Source: an uncultured Pelagibacteraceae bacterium (GTDB taxonomy: Bacteria; Pseudomonadota; Alphaproteobacteria; Pelagibacterales; Pelagibacteraceae). From it: 64,000 nucleotides of DNA. A program made the position numbers and the translations under genes. Below the pieces are notes generated by a model that was not told where the DNA came from, did not search any database, and worked only from the letters and a program-made list of their open reading frames with translations. The stretch is from the NCBI GenBank assembly GCA_902605865.1, contig CACLEJ010000002.1, positions 1-64,000 of the forward strand, written 5' to 3'. This document shows positions 18,527 through 29,499 of the stretch, in pieces. Position 1 is the first letter of the stretch, and every line of letters begins with the position of its first letter.

Positions 18527-18618
18527 GAGAGTCTTAATTCAAAAAGATAAATAACATCAACGTTAATTGAAAGTTATTTCAAATCTGTACACACTATAGG
18601 CACAGTGATAAAAGTTTA

Positions 18619-19407
18619 TTGATGATTAAATTAAATCACAAAGAATTAAACGAATACGCAAATACTATTTTAAATGATTATGATAGCAATAATCCAAGCT
18701 CACTTTTTAAAACAAAAATAAAATTAAGCAATAATGATGCGCTACTTATCCAGTCAAAAATCTCAAAATTAAGAATTGATAGAGGTGAAGAAGTTATGGG
18801 CTATAAGATTGGTTGTGTTTCAAAAGATACCCAAAAAAAAATGGGTTTCACTCAGCCTGCTTGGGGAACACTTTGGAAAAGTGAATTATACAAAAGTGGG
18901 GTAGAGCTAAATAAAAAAGATTATTCTAATCCTGCTATGGAAGCTGAGTTTGGTGTTAAGTTAAATCGTGACATAGATCCAAAACTTGTTTCTTTCGATT
19001 ATATACTCAACTCAATCGATTCAATTTATCCTTTAATAGAAATTCATAATTTAGTTTTTAACGGAGAAGAACCTTATGGCGCAGAACTATTAGCAAATAA
19101 TGCATTACACGCTGGCGTTATTTTAGGACCTAAAAATGAATTTTCAAAAGATCAAAAAATAACAGATCTAAAACTAATTTATGATAATAAAACAATAGAT
19201 ACGTGGACAGATAAAAAATGGCCCTTTGATATGTTGTCTGAAGTTGAATGGTTAGTTAAAGAACAAGCCAAGATAAATGTTATTTTAAAAAAAGATGATT
19301 TAATTTTAACTGGGGCGTACGGTTTTCCAGTTCCTATAAATAACAATACATTAATTAAAGTTTCTTCATCAGAATTTGGAGATGTAGAGGCCAAATTTAA
19401 ACAATGA
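18619..19407 (+). CDS. 2-keto-4-pentenoate hydratase / fumarylacetoacetate hydrolase-like protein (MhpD-type)
   Basis: GYKIGCVSKDTQKKMGFTQPAWGTL, PAMEAEFGVKL, HAGVILG; DLILTGAYGFPVPI. Confidence 0.75.
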   Translation: MMIKLNHKELNEYANTILNDYDSNNPSSLFKTKIKLSNNDALLIQSKISKLRIDRGEEVMGYKIGCVSKDTQKKMGFTQPAWGTLWKSELYKSGVELNKKDYSNPAMEAEFGVKLNRDIDPKLVSFDYILNSIDSIYPLIEIHNLVFNGEEPYGAELLANNALHAGVILGPKNEFSKDQKITDLKLIYDNKTIDTWTDKKWPFDMLSEVEWLVKEQAKINVILKKDDLILTGAYGFPVPINNNTLIKVSSSEFGDVEAKFKQ

Positions 19408-19697
19408 AAAAACTTTTAGGGATCGTGGTTCTGGGTTTGATATTGAGTGTAGATGTTTTTGCAGAATATCAAGGTAGATATTGTGAGATGGATGGAGCCT
19501 ATACCGAAAGTGGTAAAGCAGTTTATGGAGAATTTTATATGTATAGTGAAAACTATGGCGAGTCTGACGGTGCCTATACAGAGGACAACGAATATGTTTA
19601 TGGAGAGTGCTATAGGTATAGTGGAAGATATTGTGAAATGGATGGCGCATATACAGACGCTGGTGAGTCAGTTTATGGTGAGTGTTATATTTATTAA
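19404..19697 (+). CDS. Small exported protein with three tandem ~24-aa Cys/Tyr-rich repeats
   Basis: Signal peptide MKKLLGIVVLGLILSVDVFA then GRYCEMDGAYTESGKAVYGEFYMYSE / NYGESDGAYTEDNEYVYGECYRYS / GRYCEMDGAYTDAGESVYGECYIY. Confidence 0.75.
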   Translation: MKKLLGIVVLGLILSVDVFAEYQGRYCEMDGAYTESGKAVYGEFYMYSENYGESDGAYTEDNEYVYGECYRYSGRYCEMDGAYTDAGESVYGECYIY

Positions 19698-19850
19698 ATG
19701 AAAAAATTTTTAGTGATAATCTTTATTCTGGGTATACTTGGATATTTAGCTCACTTATGGACTGAAAATATGTGTAGAGACGTAGTTAAAAAATTGAATC
19801 TAACTGGTACAGAAGCTAAAGATAAATATGAAGAATGTAAAAAGTTTTAA
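19698..19850 (+). CDS. Small (50 aa) membrane-anchored or secreted protein of unknown function
   Basis: ATG one base after the previous stop codon; MKKFLVIIFILGILGYLAHLWTENMCRDVVKKLNLTGTEAKDKYEECKKF. Confidence 0.55.
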   Translation: MKKFLVIIFILGILGYLAHLWTENMCRDVVKKLNLTGTEAKDKYEECKKF

Positions 19851-19878
19851 TGCTATGCTTTCAGTAGAATAATTTTTT

Positions 19879-20058
19879 ATGGCAAAAGAATTTCGATATC
19901 TTGTTCAAAATACAATTGTTGAATCAAATAAGGAATTTGAAGAATGGCTAAATGATTGGGGTGATATTGGCTGGGAGTTAATAAATGTTCACATCATAAG
20001 AGAAGAATGGACAGGTACAGGTTATGCAAAGGGAACTAGAGAAGTTTTTAAGTCCTAG
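19879..20058 (+). CDS. Small (59 aa) DUF4177-like protein
   Basis: MAKEFRYLVQNTIVESNKEFEEWLNDWGDIGWELINVHIIREEWTGTGYAKGTREVFKS; GWELINV pattern. Confidence 0.55.
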   Translation: MAKEFRYLVQNTIVESNKEFEEWLNDWGDIGWELINVHIIREEWTGTGYAKGTREVFKS

Positions 20059-20090
20059 CAAAAATAAAAAGTGTTGATTTTATTAAGTGA

Positions 20091-20166
20091 TGGTGCCCCC
20101 GCACGGATTCGAACCGCGGACCTATTGATTACAAATCAATTGCTCTACCAGCTGAGCTACAAGGGC
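20091..20166 (-). tRNA. tRNA-Thr (anticodon UGU), CCA encoded
   Basis: Reverse strand GCCCTTGTAGCTCAGCTGGTAGAGCAATTGATTTGTAATCAATAGGTCCGCGGTTCGAATCCGTGCGGGGGCACCA folds as a tRNA. Confidence 0.95.
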
Positions 20167-20207
20167 TTGTTGCGTTTTTTAATAGCATTTAATATATTAT
20201 CAAGAAT

Positions 20208-20945
20208 TTATTTTTGTTGATTTATATGGTGAAAAACAATTGCTGCACTGTTTGATATATTTAAACTCTCAACATTTTTATTTATATTTATCTTTACTGA
20301 AAAGTCAGTGTATTTTTTTGTATGTTGATTTAGACCATGTCCTTCAGAACCAAACAGTAATACATTATTTCCATTCCACTCGACTTCAGTAAAATTTTTT
20401 TCGCTATTAGCAGTGAAACCATATATCCAAAAATTTTTATCTCTTAAATATTTTAATGTTGTATTGATATTTGATACTTGAAAAATATTTAAGCGTTCGA
20501 CACAACCACTAGCTGATTTATACAATAACTTACTTTCACTTGGAAAATGTCTTTCTTTTACAATCAGACCATCTATATTGAATGAAGCGGCACTTCTAAT
20601 TAAGGAACCTATATTCCTAGGATCAGTTACTTCGTCTAAACAAACAAATGTTAAATTACTTTTCTCTTTAATAAACTCTTTTAGCTCAGGACTTTCTAAA
20701 TGTTCTATTTCTGCAACATAACCCTGATGTAAAATATCTTCACTTCTGCAATATTTATCCAATTCTCTTTTAGTTTTGAAAAAAACTTTTATATCCTTTA
20801 ATAAATTTTTATGGGGGTTTTGCTTATGAATATTTTTTTTACTTTCTTCTGTTAAGAATATTTTGATTACTCTTCTAAGTGGGTTCCTTAAAGCTCCAAT
20901 TACAGCATGGCGTCCAGCAATAAAAAAGGATGATTTTTGTGTCAT
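20208..20945 (-). CDS. rlmB: TrmH-family 23S rRNA (guanosine-2'-O-)-methyltransferase (RlmB-like)
   Basis: AGRHAVIGALRN, DEVTDPRNIGSLIRSAASF, LLFGSEGHGL, LNISNSAAIVFHH motifs. Confidence 0.85.
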   Translation of the reverse strand: MTQKSSFFIAGRHAVIGALRNPLRRVIKIFLTEESKKNIHKQNPHKNLLKDIKVFFKTKRELDKYCRSEDILHQGYVAEIEHLESPELKEFIKEKSNLTFVCLDEVTDPRNIGSLIRSAASFNIDGLIVKERHFPSESKLLYKSASGCVERLNIFQVSNINTTLKYLRDKNFWIYGFTANSEKNFTEVEWNGNNVLLFGSEGHGLNQHTKKYTDFSVKININKNVESLNISNSAAIVFHHINQQK

Positions 20946-20996
20946 ATTTTATGAATTTATAAGGTTTTTTATACTATTTTTTCTGAAATTCACGTA

Positions 20997-21024
20997 TTGC
21001 ATTTGTACAATAAAAATATATAAA
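20997..21024 (+). promoter_or_regulatory. Candidate promoter for the tRNA-Tyr/tRNA-Gly/tuf unit
   Basis: TTGCAT (20997-21002), 16-nt spacer, TATAAA (21019-21024). Confidence 0.35.
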
Positions 21025-21077
21025 ACGCATGTTGTTTAAAGCTTTATTGAACAAGGGGACGCTTCCCCTACTATTAG

Positions 21078-21163
<86 letters not shown>

Positions 21164-21205
21164 CTCAATAAATATTTAAATAATTTAGGAGTGTACTTGG
21201 GTGAT

Positions 21206-21279
21206 GCGGGTGTAGTTCAATGGTAGAACGCTAGCCTTCCAAGCTGGATGTAAGGGTTCGATTCCCTTTACCCGCTCCA
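21206..21279 (+). tRNA. tRNA-Gly (anticodon UCC), CCA encoded
   Basis: GCGGGTG...acceptor, anticodon loop CTTCCAA, TTCGATTCC T-loop. Confidence 0.95.
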
Positions 21280-21319
21280 AATATTAAAAAGTAAAAAAAG
21301 AAAAAGAGGTAAAAAAGTA

Positions 21320-22510
21320 ATGTCAAAAGAAAAGTTTGTAAGAAATAAACCGCACTGTAACATTGGAACTATTGGTCACGTCGATCACGGTAAAACAACG
21401 TTAACTGCTGCGATAACAAAAGTTTTAGCAGAGTCAGGTGGTGCACAATTTACTGCTTATGATCAAATTGATAAGGCTCCAGAAGAAAAGGAAAGAGGGA
21501 TAACTATATCAACAGCTCACGTAGAATATGAAACTGCAAATAGACATTATGCCCACGTAGATTGTCCAGGCCATGCAGATTATGTAAAGAATATGATTAC
21601 AGGCGCTGCACAAATGGATGGAGCAATTTTAGTTGTGAATGCAGCTGATGGTCCAATGCCACAAACAAGAGAGCATATTCTTTTAGCACGTCAAGTTGGT
21701 GTTCCTGCTATTGTTGTTTACTTAAACAAGGTAGATCAAGTTGACGATAAAGAAATGATTGACTTAGTTGAAGAAGAAATTAAAGATTTATTGACATCTT
21801 ATAAATTTCCAGGTGATAAAACTCCAATCGTAAAAGGTTCTGCTTTAGCTGCAGTAGAGGGTAAAGATGATGAAATTGGTAAAAATTCAATTATGGAGTT
21901 AATGAAAGCTGTTGATGAATTTATTCCACAACCAGATAGACCCAAAGATAAAGATTTTTTAATGCCCGTTGAAGATGTGTTTTCTATTTCTGGAAGAGGA
22001 ACTGTTGTAACAGGAAGAGTTGAATCTGGTGTAATCAAAACTGGAGAAGAAATAGAAATAGTTGGTATTAGAGAGACTAAAAAATCAGTTTGTACTGGAG
22101 TTGAAATGTTTAGAAAACTACTTGACTCAGGAGAAGCTGGGGACAATATTGGAGCTTTGCTTAGAGGCGTGGAAAGAACTGATGTTGAAAGAGGTCAGGT
22201 GCTATGTAAACCTGGATCTATTAAACCACACACTAAATTTGAAGCTCAAGCCTATGTATTAAAAAAAGAGGAAGGTGGCAGACACACACCATTTTTCACT
22301 AAATACAGACCTCAATTTTACTTTAGAACAACAGATGTAACAGGCGAAGTAGAGTTACCTGCAGGAACAGAAATGGTGATGCCAGGTGATGATGCTAAAT
22401 TTACAGTAAAACTTATCACACCAATTGCAATGGACGAAAAACTTAATTTTGCAATTAGAGAAGGTGGTAGAACAGTAGGAGCAGGAGTAGTAACTAAGAT
22501 TATAGAGTAA
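21320..22510 (+). CDS. tuf: Elongation factor Tu
   Basis: [41 protein letters not shown], near-canonical throughout. Confidence 0.98.
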   Translation: MSKEKFVRNKPHCNIGTIGHVDHGKTTLTAAITKVLAESGGAQFTAYDQIDKAPEEKERGITISTAHVEYETANRHYAHVDCPGHADYVKNMITGAAQMDGAILVVNAADGPMPQTREHILLARQVGVPAIVVYLNKVDQVDDKEMIDLVEEEIKDLLTSYKFPGDKTPIVKGSALAAVEGKDDEIGKNSIMELMKAVDEFIPQPDRPKDKDFLMPVEDVFSISGRGTVVTGRVESGVIKTGEEIEIVGIRETKKSVCTGVEMFRKLLDSGEAGDNIGALLRGVERTDVERGQVLCKPGSIKPHTKFEAQAYVLKKEEGGRHTPFFTKYRPQFYFRTTDVTGEVELPAGTEMVMPGDDAKFTVKLITPIAMDEKLNFAIREGGRTVGAGVVTKIIE

Positions 22511-22517
22511 ACTCAAT

Positions 22518-22593
22518 AGGAGTGTAGCTCAATTGGTAGAGCGCCGGTCTCCAAAACCGGAGGTTGGGGGTTCGATTCCCTTCGCTCCTGCCA
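22518..22593 (+). tRNA. tRNA-Trp (anticodon CCA), CCA encoded
   Basis: AGGAGTG...CGCTCCT-GCCA acceptor, anticodon loop CTCCAAA. Confidence 0.95.
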
Positions 22594-22610
22594 TATAGTT
22601 AATTTCAATT

Positions 22611-22802
22611 ATGAAGAATCCTTTAAAATTTATTCAAGATGTAAAACAAGAAGCTTTTAAAGTAACTTGGCCTACCGCCAAAGAAACAATCCAGGGAGCC
22701 TTAATGGTTTTTGCAATGGCAGTCATAGCATCTTTATTTTTTTTGTTACTAGATCAGATATTAAAATTTTTTTTAGAAATTGTTCTTAAGGTAAGCATAT
22801 AA
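22611..22802 (+). CDS. secE: Preprotein translocase subunit SecE
   Basis: 63 aa, FIQDVKQEAFKVTWPTAKETIQGALMV; position upstream of nusG. Confidence 0.92.
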   Translation: MKNPLKFIQDVKQEAFKVTWPTAKETIQGALMVFAMAVIASLFFLLLDQILKFFLEIVLKVSI

Positions 22803-23332
22803 TGAAAAATTGGTATATTGTTCAATCACACTCCAGTTTTGAAAATAAAGTTGCTCAATTAATTAAAGAAGAAGCAGAAAAAGCTAAAGTTGCTGAAAAA
22901 ATTGAAGAAATAATAGTCCCAACCCATGACATAACTGAGGTCAAAAGAGGAAAAAGGGTTCAAAGGAAAAAAAAATATTTTCCTGGATATGTTTTAATTA
23001 AAAGTGAAATGGATAATAATATTTACCACATGATTAAAAATTTAAAAAAAGTTAGTGGCTTTCTTGGATCAAAAGGAACACCTATACCGGTTTCAGATAA
23101 AGAGATTGAAAAAATATTAGGTCAGATAAAAGATGGAGTGGCTCAACCAAAATCAGGAATAGAATACAATGTGGGAGAAAAGGTTCAGGTCATAGATGGT
23201 CCATTTGCTTCTTTTAGTGGTTTAGTTGAGGATATTGACGAGGAAAAATTAAGATTAAAAGTTTCTGTTTCTATTTTTGGTCGACCAACACCCGTAGATT
23301 TAGAATATAACCAAGTAGAAAAGGAAAGCTAA
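22802..23332 (+). CDS. nusG: Transcription antitermination protein NusG
   Basis: [40 protein letters not shown]. Confidence 0.95.
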   Translation: MKNWYIVQSHSSFENKVAQLIKEEAEKAKVAEKIEEIIVPTHDITEVKRGKRVQRKKKYFPGYVLIKSEMDNNIYHMIKNLKKVSGFLGSKGTPIPVSDKEIEKILGQIKDGVAQPKSGIEYNVGEKVQVIDGPFASFSGLVEDIDEEKLRLKVSVSIFGRPTPVDLEYNQVEKES

Positions 23333-23760
23333 TGGCAAAAAAAGAAATCAGTGGATATGTAAAATTACAAATTAAAGGTGGCCAAGCAAATCCTGCACCG
23401 CCAGTTGGACCAGCACTTGGACAAAGGGGAATCAATATAATGGAGTTTTGTAAAGCATTTAATGAAAAAACTAAATCATTTGCTGGAAAACCAGTTCCAG
23501 TAATTATAACTGTCTATAAGGACAAAAAATTTGATTTTATTATTAAATCACCTCCAGCGTCCCATTTCATAAAAGAAGCAATGAAATTAAAAAGTGGATC
23601 AAAAGAACCTGGAAGAAATATTATTGGAACAATTTCTAAGCAACAACTAAAAGATATAGCTGAAAAAAAAATGGATGACTTGAACGCACATGATTTAGAT
23701 GAAGCAGCTAAAATAATTGCTGGATCGGCTAGATCAATGGGTATAGAGGTTAAGGAATAA
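23332..23760 (+). CDS. rplK: 50S ribosomal protein L11
   Basis: [33 protein letters not shown]. Confidence 0.98.
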   Translation: MAKKEISGYVKLQIKGGQANPAPPVGPALGQRGINIMEFCKAFNEKTKSFAGKPVPVIITVYKDKKFDFIIKSPPASHFIKEAMKLKSGSKEPGRNIIGTISKQQLKDIAEKKMDDLNAHDLDEAAKIIAGSARSMGIEVKE

Positions 23761-24449
23761 TGAAATCAAAAAGATACAAAAAACTTCCAATTAACACAAA
23801 AGAATTAAAATCAGATTCAATAGATAAAATTTTAAGTAAAATTAAAAATAATTGTACAGCAAAGTTTGATGAGTCAATTGATTTAAGCTTTAGAATAAAT
23901 AATAAACAAAAAAAAAGTGAAGTAAGTTTAAGAACTGTTGTAAATATGCCAGGTGGCACAGGTAAAACAATAAAAGTAGCAGTTGTTTGCGAAGATAATA
24001 AAATTGATGAAGCTAAAAATGCAAATGCAGATTTATTTGGTGGTGATGATTTGATTGAGAAAATTAAAAATGGTGACTTAAATTTTGATAAACTTATTTG
24101 CACACCTTCTATGATGATTAAACTTTCAAAATTAGGTAAAGTATTGGGTCCCAAAGGTTTAATGCCAAACCCAAAACTTGGAACAGTAACCAATGACATT
24201 GTGAAAGCTATTAATGAAGCAAAAGCAGGTCAAGTCGAAATCAGAAATGATAAAGATGGTAATATAGGTTTAAGCATAGGAAAAAAATCTTTTGAGGATG
24301 AAAAATTAATTCAAAATTATAATGCTATCATTGATGCATTGGATAAGGAGAAATCTAACTTAACAATAAAAGGTGATTTAGTTAAACAGGTATTTGTTAC
24401 ATCGAGCATGGGTGTATCTTATAAAATTAAAATGGATAAGAGTTTATAA
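23760..24449 (+). CDS. rplA: 50S ribosomal protein L1
   Basis: LGKVLGPKGLMPNPKLGTVT, ribosomal context. Confidence 0.97.
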   Translation: MKSKRYKKLPINTKELKSDSIDKILSKIKNNCTAKFDESIDLSFRINNKQKKSEVSLRTVVNMPGGTGKTIKVAVVCEDNKIDEAKNANADLFGGDDLIEKIKNGDLNFDKLICTPSMMIKLSKLGKVLGPKGLMPNPKLGTVTNDIVKAINEAKAGQVEIRNDKDGNIGLSIGKKSFEDEKLIQNYNAIIDALDKEKSNLTIKGDLVKQVFVTSSMGVSYKIKMDKSL

Positions 24450-24451
24450 TT

Positions 24452-24961
24452 ATGATGAACAAAGATCAAAAGAAACAGTATATAGATAAAATGGCAACAC
24501 AGTTTGATAAGTCTGAAGCTGTTATAGTTACACATTATCAAGGTCTCAATGTATCTCAACTAGATGACTTAAGAAAAAAAATGCGTGAGCACGGTATAAA
24601 GTTTAAAATAACAAATAATAGGATTACAAAACTAGCTTTAGAAAAAACTAAATGTAAAGAACTTTCAGAATTATTTTCTGGACCAACTGCTGTCGCTCTA
24701 TCCGAAGATGCAATAACTTCCGCTAAAATTCTAACTAAATTTTCAAAAGAAAATGAAAACTTAAAAATCTTAGGTGGAATCATGGGTGCAGATATTTTAG
24801 ATGTAGCTGGTGTAAAAAATGTAGCAACATTACCCTCTTTAGATGAGGCTAGAGCTAAAATAGTAGGTATTTTAAGGTCACCTGCACAAAAAATAGCAAG
24901 TATTTTACTTGCACCGGCGTCAAAAATCGCTATTTTAGCGCTCGAAAAATCAAAAAAATAA
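24452..24961 (+). CDS. rplJ: 50S ribosomal protein L10
   Basis: VIVTHYQGLNVSQLDDLRKKMREHGIKFKITNNRITKLAL. Confidence 0.95.
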   Translation: MMNKDQKKQYIDKMATQFDKSEAVIVTHYQGLNVSQLDDLRKKMREHGIKFKITNNRITKLALEKTKCKELSELFSGPTAVALSEDAITSAKILTKFSKENENLKILGGIMGADILDVAGVKNVATLPSLDEARAKIVGILRSPAQKIASILLAPASKIAILALEKSKK

Positions 24962-24985
24962 CCAGGGACAAATTAGATTATTATT

Positions 24986-25357
24986 ATGGCTGACTTAAAT
25001 AAAATTATAGAAGATTTATCAAGCTTAACTGTTGTTGAAGCAGCTGAGCTATCAAAACAATTAGAAGAAAAGTGGGGAGTAACAGCTGCAGCTGCAGTTG
25101 CTGCTGCGCCTGCCGCCGCCGGTGGAGAAGCTCCTGCTGAGGAGAAAGATGATTTTACAATTATGTTAACTTCTGCTGGAGATAAAAAAATTAATGTTAT
25201 AAAAGAAGTAAGAGCCGTAACAGAGCTTGGATTAAAAGAAGCAAAAGATTTAGTTGAAGGTGCACCAAAAGAAGTCAAATCTGGTGTTAATAAAAAAGAA
25301 GCTGAAGAAATAAAAGCTAAGTTAGAAGCTGCAGGCGCAACAGTAGAACTTAAATAA
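24986..25357 (+). CDS. rplL: 50S ribosomal protein L7/L12
   Basis: Ala-rich hinge and [52 protein letters not shown]. Confidence 0.98.
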   Translation: MADLNKIIEDLSSLTVVEAAELSKQLEEKWGVTAAAAVAAAPAAAGGEAPAEEKDDFTIMLTSAGDKKINVIKEVRAVTELGLKEAKDLVEGAPKEVKSGVNKKEAEEIKAKLEAAGATVELK

Positions 25358-25377
25358 ATAAACAAGAAAGAATAGAA

Positions 25378-25404
25378 AATTGCTGACAAATATAATCAGC
25401 AATT
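25378..25404 (+). promoter_or_regulatory. Hairpin in the rplL-rpoB intergenic region (possible processing or attenuation element)
   Basis: AATTGCTGA (25378-25386) - CAAATATAA - TCAGCAATT (25396-25404); perfect 9-bp stem with no T-run after it. Confidence 0.55.
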
Positions 25405-25413
25405 AATTGATAT

Positions 25414-28400
25414 ATGCAATTATCTTTTACAGAAAAAAAGAATATTAGAAAATCTTTTGGAAAGCTTAAGGAAAGCCTCTCAATACCAAACTTAATAGAA
25501 GTACAAAAAAACTCATACAAAGAATTAACAGATTTTAAAGGTGAAGTGGAACAGCACCTGGTCAAAGGTTTTCATAGAGTATTTAAAAGCATATTCCCCA
25601 TTGAAGACTTAAATGATAAAGCAACATTGGAGTATATTTCATATAGACTTGAAAAACCTAAATTTGATGTTGATGAGTGTATTACTAGGGGTTTAACTTA
25701 TTCAGCAGCACTTAAGTGTACTTTAAGATTAGTAGTTTACGAGATAGACCAAGAAAATAATACTAAAGATATTTTATCTGCTAAGGAACAGGAAGTTTAT
25801 ATGGGTGAAGTACCAATGATGACTAATAGTGGTACTTTTATTACTAACGGAGTACAAAGGGTTGTAGTAAATCAAATGCATAGAAGTCCAGGTGTATTTT
25901 TTGATCATGATAAAGGTAAATCGCATGCAAGTGGAAAACTATTATTTAATTGTAGAGTAATTCCAAATAGAGGTTCTTGGTTAGATTTTGAATTTGACGT
26001 TAAAGATTTTTTGTATTTTAGAATTGATAGGAAGAAAAAAATTTTTGTATCAACCTTATTACAAGCATTAGGGTACTCAAAAAATGATATAGTAGATGAG
26101 TTTTATGAAAAAGAAATTTTTACTTATGACGATAATCTAGCTAAATGGAAGACTAAATTTGACCCTGAAAATTATAAAGCTAAAAATTTTTCTGAAGAAA
26201 TAATAGATGCAAAAAATAATAAAGTTTTAGTAAAAACAGGTGAACAAATAAACTTTTTAACTGCAAAAAAACTTGCAAATGATGGTCTAAAAGAAATTCT
26301 AGTATCAAACAGCTCACTTTATGGTCAGTTTTTACATAAAGATATAACTGTTGGTGAGGATAATTTTAAAATTGGAACTGAATTAAATGAGACAATTATT
26401 GAGAAAATTATTGAACACAGAATTAAAACAATAGAAATATCAAAAACAAATTCTATTTCAAAAGGACCTTACCTTTTACAGACGCTTTTAAATGACAAAA
26501 ATGAAAATAAGAATGATGCAATAACTGAGATATATAAAATACTAAGACCGGGCGAACCTCCTACTATTGAAATTGCTGCGCAAATATTTAATAACTTATT
26601 CTTTAGTTCTGATAGATATGACCTGTCAGATGTTGGAAGAGTAAAGATGAATTCTAGATTAGATCTTAACTGTTCTGATAAAATCACAATTTTAAGAAAT
26701 GATGACATACTGGCAATCGTTAAGAAAATGCTAGACCTAAGAGATGGAAAAGACGAAGTAGACGATATAGATCATCTTGGAAATAGAAGAGTAAGATCTG
26801 TAGGAGAACTAGTAGAGAACCAAGCAAGAATTGGTGTTTACAGAATGGAAAGAGCTATAAAGGAAAAAATGACAACATTAGATGTTGAGTCTGCAATGCC
26901 ACAGGATTTGATAAATGCAAAACCATTGACTATCTCGTTAAAAGATTTTTTTGCAACATCCCAACTGTCTCAATTTATGGATCAAACAAATCCTTTATCT
27001 GAAATTACTCACAAAAGAAGAGTTTCAGCCTTAGGACCTGGAGGACTTACAAGAGAAAGAGCTGGATTTGAGGTCAGAGACGTTCATCCAACTCATTATG
27101 GACGTATATGTCCAATAGAAACCCCAGAGGGTCCAAACATTGGATTAATAAATAGTCTTTCAACTTATTCAAAAATTAATAAATATGGCTTTATAGAAAG
27201 TCCCTATAAAAAAGTAGAAAATGGAGTGGTACAGGACAAAATAGAATACCTATCAGCAATGGAAGAAACAAAATTCACGATTGCGCAGGCCAACTCAGTT
27301 TTAGATAAGAATGGAAAATTTGTTGAGGAATTAATTTCTAGTAGAGCAAATTTAGACTTTATTTTGTCAAAACCAGAGAATATAGATTATATAGATGTGT
27401 CTCCCAAACAATTAGTGTCAGTTGCTGCATCTTTGATTCCATTTCTAGAGAATGATGATGCAAATAGAGCTTTAATGGGATCTAATATGATGAGACAGGC
27501 AGTGCCATTATTAAAACCTGAAGCGCCACTTGTTGGCACGGGTATTGAAAGCGATGTTGCACTAGACTCTGGCGTTACAATTGTTGCAAAAAGAGATGGA
27601 ATTGTTGACAAAATTGACGGAAAAAGAATAGTAATTAAAGCTTCAAATGAGAAAGATTATTCAGAGTCTGGTGTAGACATTTATAATTTACAAAAATTTA
27701 AAAGATCAAACCAAAATACATGCATTAACCAAAAACCATTAGTTAGAGTTGGGGATAAGGTAAAATCTGGAGATATAATAGCAGATGGACCATCAACAAA
27801 AACTGGAGAATTAGCTTTAGGTAAAAATGTTACAGTAGCCTTTATGCCTTGGCAAGGATATAATTTTGAGGATTCAATTTTAATATCTGAAAGATGTGTA
27901 ACAGATGACGTATTTACATCAATTCACATTGAGGAATATGAAATTATGGCTAGAGATACTAAGCTAGGTGAAGAAGATATTACCAGGGATATACCCAATA
28001 TAAATGAAGAAGCTTTAAAAAATTTAGATGAATCAGGAATTGTTTATATAGGAGCAGAGGTAAAACCAGGAGATATTTTAGTCGGTAAAGTAACACCAAA
28101 AGGTGATTCCGCATCGGGACCTGAGGAAAAACTTCTAAGATCTATATTTGGAGAAAAAGCTATTGATGTAACAGATACATCTCTAAAAATGCCAAGTGGA
28201 AGTGGTGGAATAGTAGTCGATGTAAGAGTTTTTAATAGACATGGTATTGAAAAAGATGAAAGATCAATAACAATCGAAAGAGCTGAAATTGAGAGTGTTC
28301 AACAAGATAAGATAGTTGAAGAAGATATTTTGGAGAGAAGTATTAAGCAAAGAGCAACATCAATATTATCAAATACTAAATTAAATAAAAAAATAAAAAA

Positions 28401-29496
28401 TTATGATATGGGCACTAGTTTAAATGAGGAAATAATTTTTGATTTATTAGTCTCCGATTTATTCAAAATAAGTGTTGATGATACAAAAAAAAACGAAACT
28501 TTGATACAATTAAGATCTCAATATGAAAATGCAAAAAAAGATATTCAAGAAAGGTTTGAAGACAAAGTTCTAAAAATTAGACAAGGAGATGATTTATTAC
28601 CAAGTGTAATGAAAATGGTCAAAGTCTTTGTTGCAATAAAAAGAAGGTTAAGACCAGGTGATAAAATGTCAGGTAGACATGGTAATAAAGGTGTTGTCAG
28701 TAAAATAGTTCCAGTAGAGGACATGCCATATAGAGAAAATGGGAAACCTGTTGATATTGTTTTAAACCCACTAGGTGTACCAAGTAGAATGAATGTGGGT
28801 CAAATTTTAGAAACCCATCTTGGATGGTCGTGTAAAGAACTTGGTGAACAATTGACTAATTTAATAAATAAAAACCAGAAGAAAATTGAAAAAGAGGAAA
28901 AAATTTCTAAATTTTTAAAATCTGTGTACGGAAATGAAGTTTATGATGTTAATATTGATAATTTGACAAACTCTGAATTTAGAGATTTATGTCAAAATAT
29001 TCAAAATGGAGTTCCAATTTCTACTCCTGTTTTTGATGGTGCAAAAGAAAAAGATGTAACTAAGATGTTGGATTTAGCAAACTTACCTAAGTCAGGTCAG
29101 ACTTCTTTATGGGATGGTAGAACAGGAGAGAAATTCGATAGACCCGTTACAGTTGGAATTATTTATATGCTTAAATTACATCACTTGGTAGAAGATAAAA
29201 TTCATGCAAGATCAACAGGACCTTATAGCTTAGTGACTCAACAACCACTTGGAGGAAAAGCACAGTTAGGTGGCCAAAGATTTGGTGAAATGGAGGTTTG
29301 GGCCCTTGAAGCGTATGGTGCCTCTTACACTCTACAAGAAATATTAACAGTGAAATCAGATGATGTTGCCGGAAGAGTAAAAGTTTATGAAACAATTGTA
29401 AAAGGTGAGGAAAATTTCGAGTCGGGTATACCTGAATCATTTAACGTATTAGTAAAAGAAATTAAGTCATTAGCTTTAAATGTGGAGTTAAATTAA
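25414..29496 (+). CDS. rpoB: DNA-directed RNA polymerase subunit beta
   Basis: 1360 aa; [61 protein letters not shown]. Confidence 0.99.
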   Translation: MQLSFTEKKNIRKSFGKLKESLSIPNLIEVQKNSYKELTDFKGEVEQHLVKGFHRVFKSIFPIEDLNDKATLEYISYRLEKPKFDVDECITRGLTYSAALKCTLRLVVYEIDQENNTKDILSAKEQEVYMGEVPMMTNSGTFITNGVQRVVVNQMHRSPGVFFDHDKGKSHASGKLLFNCRVIPNRGSWLDFEFDVKDFLYFRIDRKKKIFVSTLLQALGYSKNDIVDEFYEKEIFTYDDNLAKWKTKFDPENYKAKNFSEEIIDAKNNKVLVKTGEQINFLTAKKLANDGLKEILVSNSSLYGQFLHKDITVGEDNFKIGTELNETIIEKIIEHRIKTIEISKTNSISKGPYLLQTLLNDKNENKNDAITEIYKILRPGEPPTIEIAAQIFNNLFFSSDRYDLSDVGRVKMNSRLDLNCSDKITILRNDDILAIVKKMLDLRDGKDEVDDIDHLGNRRVRSVGELVENQARIGVYRMERAIKEKMTTLDVESAMPQDLINAKPLTISLKDFFATSQLSQFMDQTNPLSEITHKRRVSALGPGGLTRERAGFEVRDVHPTHYGRICPIETPEGPNIGLINSLSTYSKINKYGFIESPYKKVENGVVQDKIEYLSAMEETKFTIAQANSVLDKNGKFVEELISSRANLDFILSKPENIDYIDVSPKQLVSVAASLIPFLENDDANRALMGSNMMRQAVPLLKPEAPLVGTGIESDVALDSGVTIVAKRDGIVDKIDGKRIVIKASNEKDYSESGVDIYNLQKFKRSNQNTCINQKPLVRVGDKVKSGDIIADGPSTKTGELALGKNVTVAFMPWQGYNFEDSILISERCVTDDVFTSIHIEEYEIMARDTKLGEEDITRDIPNINEEALKNLDESGIVYIGAEVKPGDILVGKVTPKGDSASGPEEKLLRSIFGEKAIDVTDTSLKMPSGSGGIVVDVRVFNRHGIEKDERSITIERAEIESVQQDKIVEEDILERSIKQRATSILSNTKLNKKIKNYDMGTSLNEEIIFDLLVSDLFKISVDDTKKNETLIQLRSQYENAKKDIQERFEDKVLKIRQGDDLLPSVMKMVKVFVAIKRRLRPGDKMSGRHGNKGVVSKIVPVEDMPYRENGKPVDIVLNPLGVPSRMNVGQILETHLGWSCKELGEQLTNLINKNQKKIEKEEKISKFLKSVYGNEVYDVNIDNLTNSEFRDLCQNIQNGVPISTPVFDGAKEKDVTKMLDLANLPKSGQTSLWDGRTGEKFDRPVTVGIIYMLKLHHLVEDKIHARSTGPYSLVTQQPLGGKAQLGGQRFGEMEVWALEAYGASYTLQEILTVKSDDVAGRVKVYETIVKGEENFESGIPESFNVLVKEIKSLALNVELN

Positions 29497-29499
29497 AAT

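Noticed and set aside
19369-19701. Alternative-frame ORFs 19369-19650 (-) and 19453-19701 (+)
   Set aside because: They arise from the internal repeats of the 19404-19697 gene, which has the signal peptide and coherent repeats in its own frame.
18527-20090. Complete mobile element with its own integrase in the tRNA-bounded segment
   Set aside because: No integrase, transposase or replication gene is readable there; only a relic or cargo interpretation is supported.
24973-25389. Minus-strand Ala/Ser-rich ORF antisense to rplL
   Set aside because: Mirror of the Ala-rich L7/L12 hinge; no independent evidence.
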